Assembly: GCA_007123625.1 (NCBI GenBank)
Contig: SKKS01000153.1
Coordinates: 1 to 15,227, forward strand
Direction: 5' to 3'
Source of the DNA: Paracoccaceae bacterium
GTDB taxonomy: Bacteria; Pseudomonadota; Alphaproteobacteria; Rhodobacterales; Rhodobacteraceae
DNA length: 15,227 nt
Shown: piece after piece, positions 14,601-15,227 of the stretch
How positions within the stretch are numbered: position 1 is the first letter of the stretch
Layout: each line of letters opens with the position of its first letter
Program-made: the position numbers and the translations under genes
Notes under the pieces: generated by a model
The model's input: the letters and a program-made list of their open reading frames with translations, nothing else
Told to the model about the DNA's origin: nothing
Databases searched by the model: none

Positions 14601-15227
14601 GTCTTCCACCGCAGCCCTCAATGCTGCGACAGAGGCGGCCGGGTTCCCGGCGACCATGGCGGCCTCGATCTCCACGCCCGCGATCTCCACCCGCAGCATG
14701 CCACCGTTGTAATAGTCGTCGGCATTGGTGCTGAAGGCGACGTCCGTCACCTGCTGCACGCCGTTCTTCTCGATGGTGGCGGCGGTCACCGTGAAGCTGT
14801 CCGGCCCGACCGCTTCGGCGACAACCCGGAGCACGTTGCCATCGGACGACGCCGTGACAGTGTTCACAAGCGCATCGTCGCCATTGACCGCATCGCGCAG
14901 GTTCTGAAGTGTCCCGGCGATGTTCACGGACCCTTCGCCGTCGAACGCCACCTTCGCGGCGATGGTCTGCGTCGTCTCGCCGACGTCGATGGTGATCGAC
15001 AGGTCCCGGTCGAACTCGGTCGTGTGTGGATGATTGGTCAGCGTCGGCCAACCTTCGGAATTATCCGGGAAAGTCACCTCCCAGACGGTTTTCTGGCCAT
15101 GATTTACGATCAGCTGAACACGGCTGTCGTCACTCCCGTGGCCGTCCGCAACCGTCAGGCGCTTGCCGGGCAGGCCCAGGATACGCAGTTCCAGGGTGCC
15201 GTCGGGCTGCCGGACCAGAAAGGCATC
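8667..15227 (-). CDS. Giant modular repeat protein, probable type I secreted surface protein (5'-partial)
   Basis: The frame is open from the right edge (no start in the window) to TGA at 8667, giving 2186 residues; the true N-terminus lies outside. I see no cysteine, and the protein is rich in Asp, Gly, Thr and Ala, as in exported adhesins. Residues about 1-1650 are beta-type modules in which the signature VRLDYxGVxQxATV recurs (see repeat entry). Residues about 1788-1960 hold four short repeats containing FFGD and QSFANPGDGY-like motifs. A calcium-loop-like DTNADGTLYVLNRDD follows at about 1965. The last 150 residues (DVIHNFQVDSDMITLEG near 2040, ending SFGLDNFDIL) resemble C-terminal type I secretion domains. 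No RTX nonapeptides are visible. Adjacent exporter genes suggest it is their substrate. Adhesin, S-layer-like or filament roles are all possible. GTG 15077 is not taken as the start, because repeat-like sequence continues upstream of it. Confidence 0.95.
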   Translation of the reverse strand, partial: DAFLVRQPDGTLELRILGLPGKRLTVADGHGSDDSRVQLIVNHGQKTVWEVTFPDNSEGWPTLTNHPHTTEFDRDLSITIDVGETTQTIAAKVAFDGEGSVNIAGTLQNLRDAVNGDDALVNTVTASSDGNVLRVVAEAVGPDSFTVTAATIEKNGVQQVTDVAFSTNADDYYNGGMLRVEIAGVEIEAAMVAGNPAASVAALRAAVEDARLEDFTPASAASVTRVSEAGNLSLESTNTAGTEVTIAVNGVSWRPDLETSDVDPVPGSLLLGDGRSALDLHVDSTLGRHIEHFNSQFAGVATMAFDADTQSLTIATVDDGLSQSVTGSYYFQSGEALLSFNNVDVSGVDATYTPTVNSVALAVVESVELSEGGLRLVAATEAVDPLDARGALDFAGELQQSVVSLDGGANYGFFTDGTDLSGTDRGTAVYYEGGKVFLTIDQLDSEGGIAQSRTVSTDMAEGRGSSLLIGGDYALTPDVTHVNFPNPSILFGDDSGIYWVSGVNLADFLVTLNESPLVNSATLLTDGPDAGKVQIFAADGVEIKSFNGSWYTFPVDDRPDGFDIGALNNEIIPSMSAAGATTQALVDAINAQIDDGEGGGDLAGVLQRAEIGEGGIIVLTAATPGKDTFRVDDVRLDYDGVQQIATLRLDADATYTDYVGDTDADRFADVYFHGGKAFVDITTRIADGDGFVDGETITIEADMGEGSLHTAQNIKAAIEDQTANSPAEAARVTFGNGLSGETLVVDSSFPYKAFQLEFTIDGGEGPADFQLIASSEFNNFSIRLIEIDGASDYLLSPSSPVGLTLQQFVDAIQIGADQNYAIAEKVNALVSLKLVDGQIVLESREAGADITLGAQITVDDIGLLHEADHSDNGSNFTGQGADGVSGPLAGIIDAVEVAQDGTLTLTAAGTARESFAVSDVRLDYEGVTQLATVTLDGAESYNRYSFADGEGQAVTIRDGARPDVYFDGGKVHLEITPDGGDPIVISAAMAAARSAIVNIALPSTAAADSSVAGSGPLIFFLFNGVEIHVAIEPNETLGGLRAKIEASEGIAAATLVGDTLLIEADTGIDGFYFYGNGVTVDGVTLSYFEQAIGVDGAQETTQALRDAVNEATGEGGLLEGIVAVGGATGTGTNITLEAAKTGVETFAVSGIRMDYQGTNQIATADFSGFKEFEGGTVALSLDGTDAYGTPNGTPISFAAANVTDMVAEIQTAIDGTQTEAIPAEVRLGSGLTGNEIIAYGSSGYMFGYFFVEVGETRTTYYYEASGEGYYVRMEGSPNLFDDQSVGGSPTTLQGLVSFLNGAVLSDDSQLLVLFSVEDGAIVMRPRDAEADATIGLKINLDQLENVGEYFNFSDPAGYHTDTGQPGENTPGSLTGLISTVTEDNGVITLTSADNVRQQFTVTTGTATEEGEVQIVELSFSGNDTDYFASANDTAASHGKLSLKVDGETYTVDMADSSAVTLDALEAVLNDQQTGLNGEVVTVSRNGTTFTFTGQVRGDDLGVSARTSEDGTLQVTTIQITETLDVRDVRLTIDGQTFTSNKVSQADMLADFRGQIVDFVADEANEGSSLSAAIAADGVVIDNDGDLVITGRFSDRPFAVSAPTRNEIDMNGGNDTQEVAVTFTNQFLNNLQTGDELIFDLGGNKVAVTIEAGTNAARMAAIEQALEGSARVSDAIVDGNTVTMTAAGFGDSYLGTVTVDGTATLTILLNDAVPQVGTILIEETRAGEITFLDDSFETVGTEFSILAVDPDFNVDLGSDVWITQDARDDIDQGVTFVNPGLNSGDDAGFFGDAPLTGAVENGTFNHKGVLQSVANPEYGYVATSGSALFDSNNLTVGDPVFFGDDPLSGTIDGDGGFNGEGIRQSFANPGDGHVGQNGSVQGATGNGDGTFFGDPEQDAGTSEGGIRQSFANPGDGYEAATGLPLDNATGTTEGNGDLFGSDPGVFTESGLRTTFLKGGTVAEPEDTNADGTLYVLNRDDRDLTTLTGTTSEDEGAEAGNTELDGSAIDNTKEGFDPFDWGDGLGEGEVLSLPNGNTEADVIHNFQVDSDMITLEGALLASTSWGDVEKGTGESDSFNLTSNEFALVDAFTSTLGVSELGNAASVAALLNDLFDFKGFDNSMLNTSIFAVTASDDDSVTAIWAHQQSAVDDPTVESGELFKLATVNTLNGSFGLDNFDILQANAQIT
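8670..9120 (-). other. Probable type I secretion C-terminal domain of the giant protein
   Basis: These 150 C-terminal residues begin at a DVIHNFQVDSDMITLEG motif, like the D-x-I-x-x-F-x-x-x-x-D-x-I-x-L-x-G strands before the signals of RTX-type and related secreted proteins. They then contain an acidic helix-rich stretch, an SIFAVTASDDDS strand, and end in hydrophobic and acidic residues. Uncleaved C-terminal signals of this kind are recognised by type I transporters. The assignment is from pattern and context. Confidence 0.55.
9290..9335 (-). other. Calcium-loop-like motif in the giant protein
   Basis: DTNADGTLYVLNRDD has the DxNxDGxxxxLxxxD spacing of dockerin/EF-hand-like calcium loops. 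It lies between the short repeats and the C-terminal domain. One isolated loop is weak evidence, but calcium-assisted folding outside the cell is usual for type I secreted proteins. Confidence 0.4.
9350..9866 (-). repeat. Four tandem 46-50-residue repeats near the C-terminus of the giant protein
   Basis: Units begin with FFGD/FGDD-like sequence and centre on G-[IVL]-[RL]-[QT]-[ST]-F/V-A-N-P-G-D-G-[HY]. The three better copies lie at about 9779, 9627 and 9489 and a degenerate one (GLRTTFLKGG) at about 9350, so the period is about 140-150 bp. DNA identity is visible too (GGATTGGCGAAGCTCTGACG at 9633 versus a near-identical run at 9495), indicating recent duplication. Confidence 0.8.
10360..14870 (-). 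repeat. Long module repeats (about 230-290 residues) in the giant protein
   Basis: A core with pattern I-T/L-TAA-x(4-6)-F-x-V-x-x-[VI]-R-[LM]-D-Y-x-G-x-x-Q-x-A-T recurs near 14760, 13310, 12455 and 11765, with more diverged copies near 14030, 11010 and 10400; spacing is roughly 610-860 bp. It is often preceded by TTQAL-x-DA-[IV]-N and followed by ADVYF-x-GGK-x-x-x-x-I. A second element, DGxIVxxxRxAxADxTxGxxI, occurs at about 12690 and 11250. Copies are clearly homologous but not identical, so the array is old compared with the short repeats. Confidence 0.85.

Noticed and set aside
15075..15077. GTG as start of the giant gene
   Set aside because: The frame continues 50 codons to the window edge with sequence of the same style (ending NHGQKTVWEV), so the true start lies outside.

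Overview
The window looks like an accessory locus from a GC-rich alphaproteobacterium, plausibly a Rhodobacterales-like marine lineage. That placement is inferred from codon and GC style, the IS66 and IS630 transposase types and the SapC plus type I secretion content. It is not proven by any housekeeping gene. Every convincing intact gene is on the minus strand, so transcription runs from the right edge towards the left.

In transcription order the layout is as follows. (1) A giant, cysteine-free, modular secreted-type protein is open at the right edge and ends at 8667; its N-terminus lies outside the window. It has at least six recurrences of a roughly 230-290-residue beta-type module, then four copies of a shorter repeat of about 46-50 residues, a calcium-loop-like motif and a C-terminal domain typical of type I secretion substrates. 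(2) A 257-bp gap holds two inverted repeats, one of them very GC-rich. (3) A 498-residue ATP-grasp protein with cyanophycin-synthetase-type motifs (8409-6913) follows. (4) A 236-bp gap holds an 18-bp palindrome and a strong Shine-Dalgarno preceding an 11-codon leader frame. (5) A tight operon encodes a SapC-family protein, a lipoprotein TolC-family outer-membrane factor, a LapB-like type I secretion ABC transporter with a degenerate C39 domain, and an HlyD-type membrane fusion protein (6676-928).

The left end (1-625) is an insertion-sequence graveyard. It holds a truncated IS-associated small gene, the C-terminal tail of an IS66 transposase, and the N-terminal stub of an IS630-type transposase apparently cut by the IS66 end. 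This marks the downstream border of the secretion locus as a rearranged junction.

My working model is that the ABC/HlyD/TolC trio exports the giant protein to the cell surface. SapC, translationally coupled to the exporter, and the ATP-grasp ligase-like enzyme, encoded between substrate and exporter, are candidates for surface-layer or adhesin assembly and modification. The exporter-substrate pairing rests on adjacency and family knowledge. The modification idea is a hypothesis. I found no tRNA, rRNA, CRISPR array or convincing plus-strand gene apart from the IS66 remnant.
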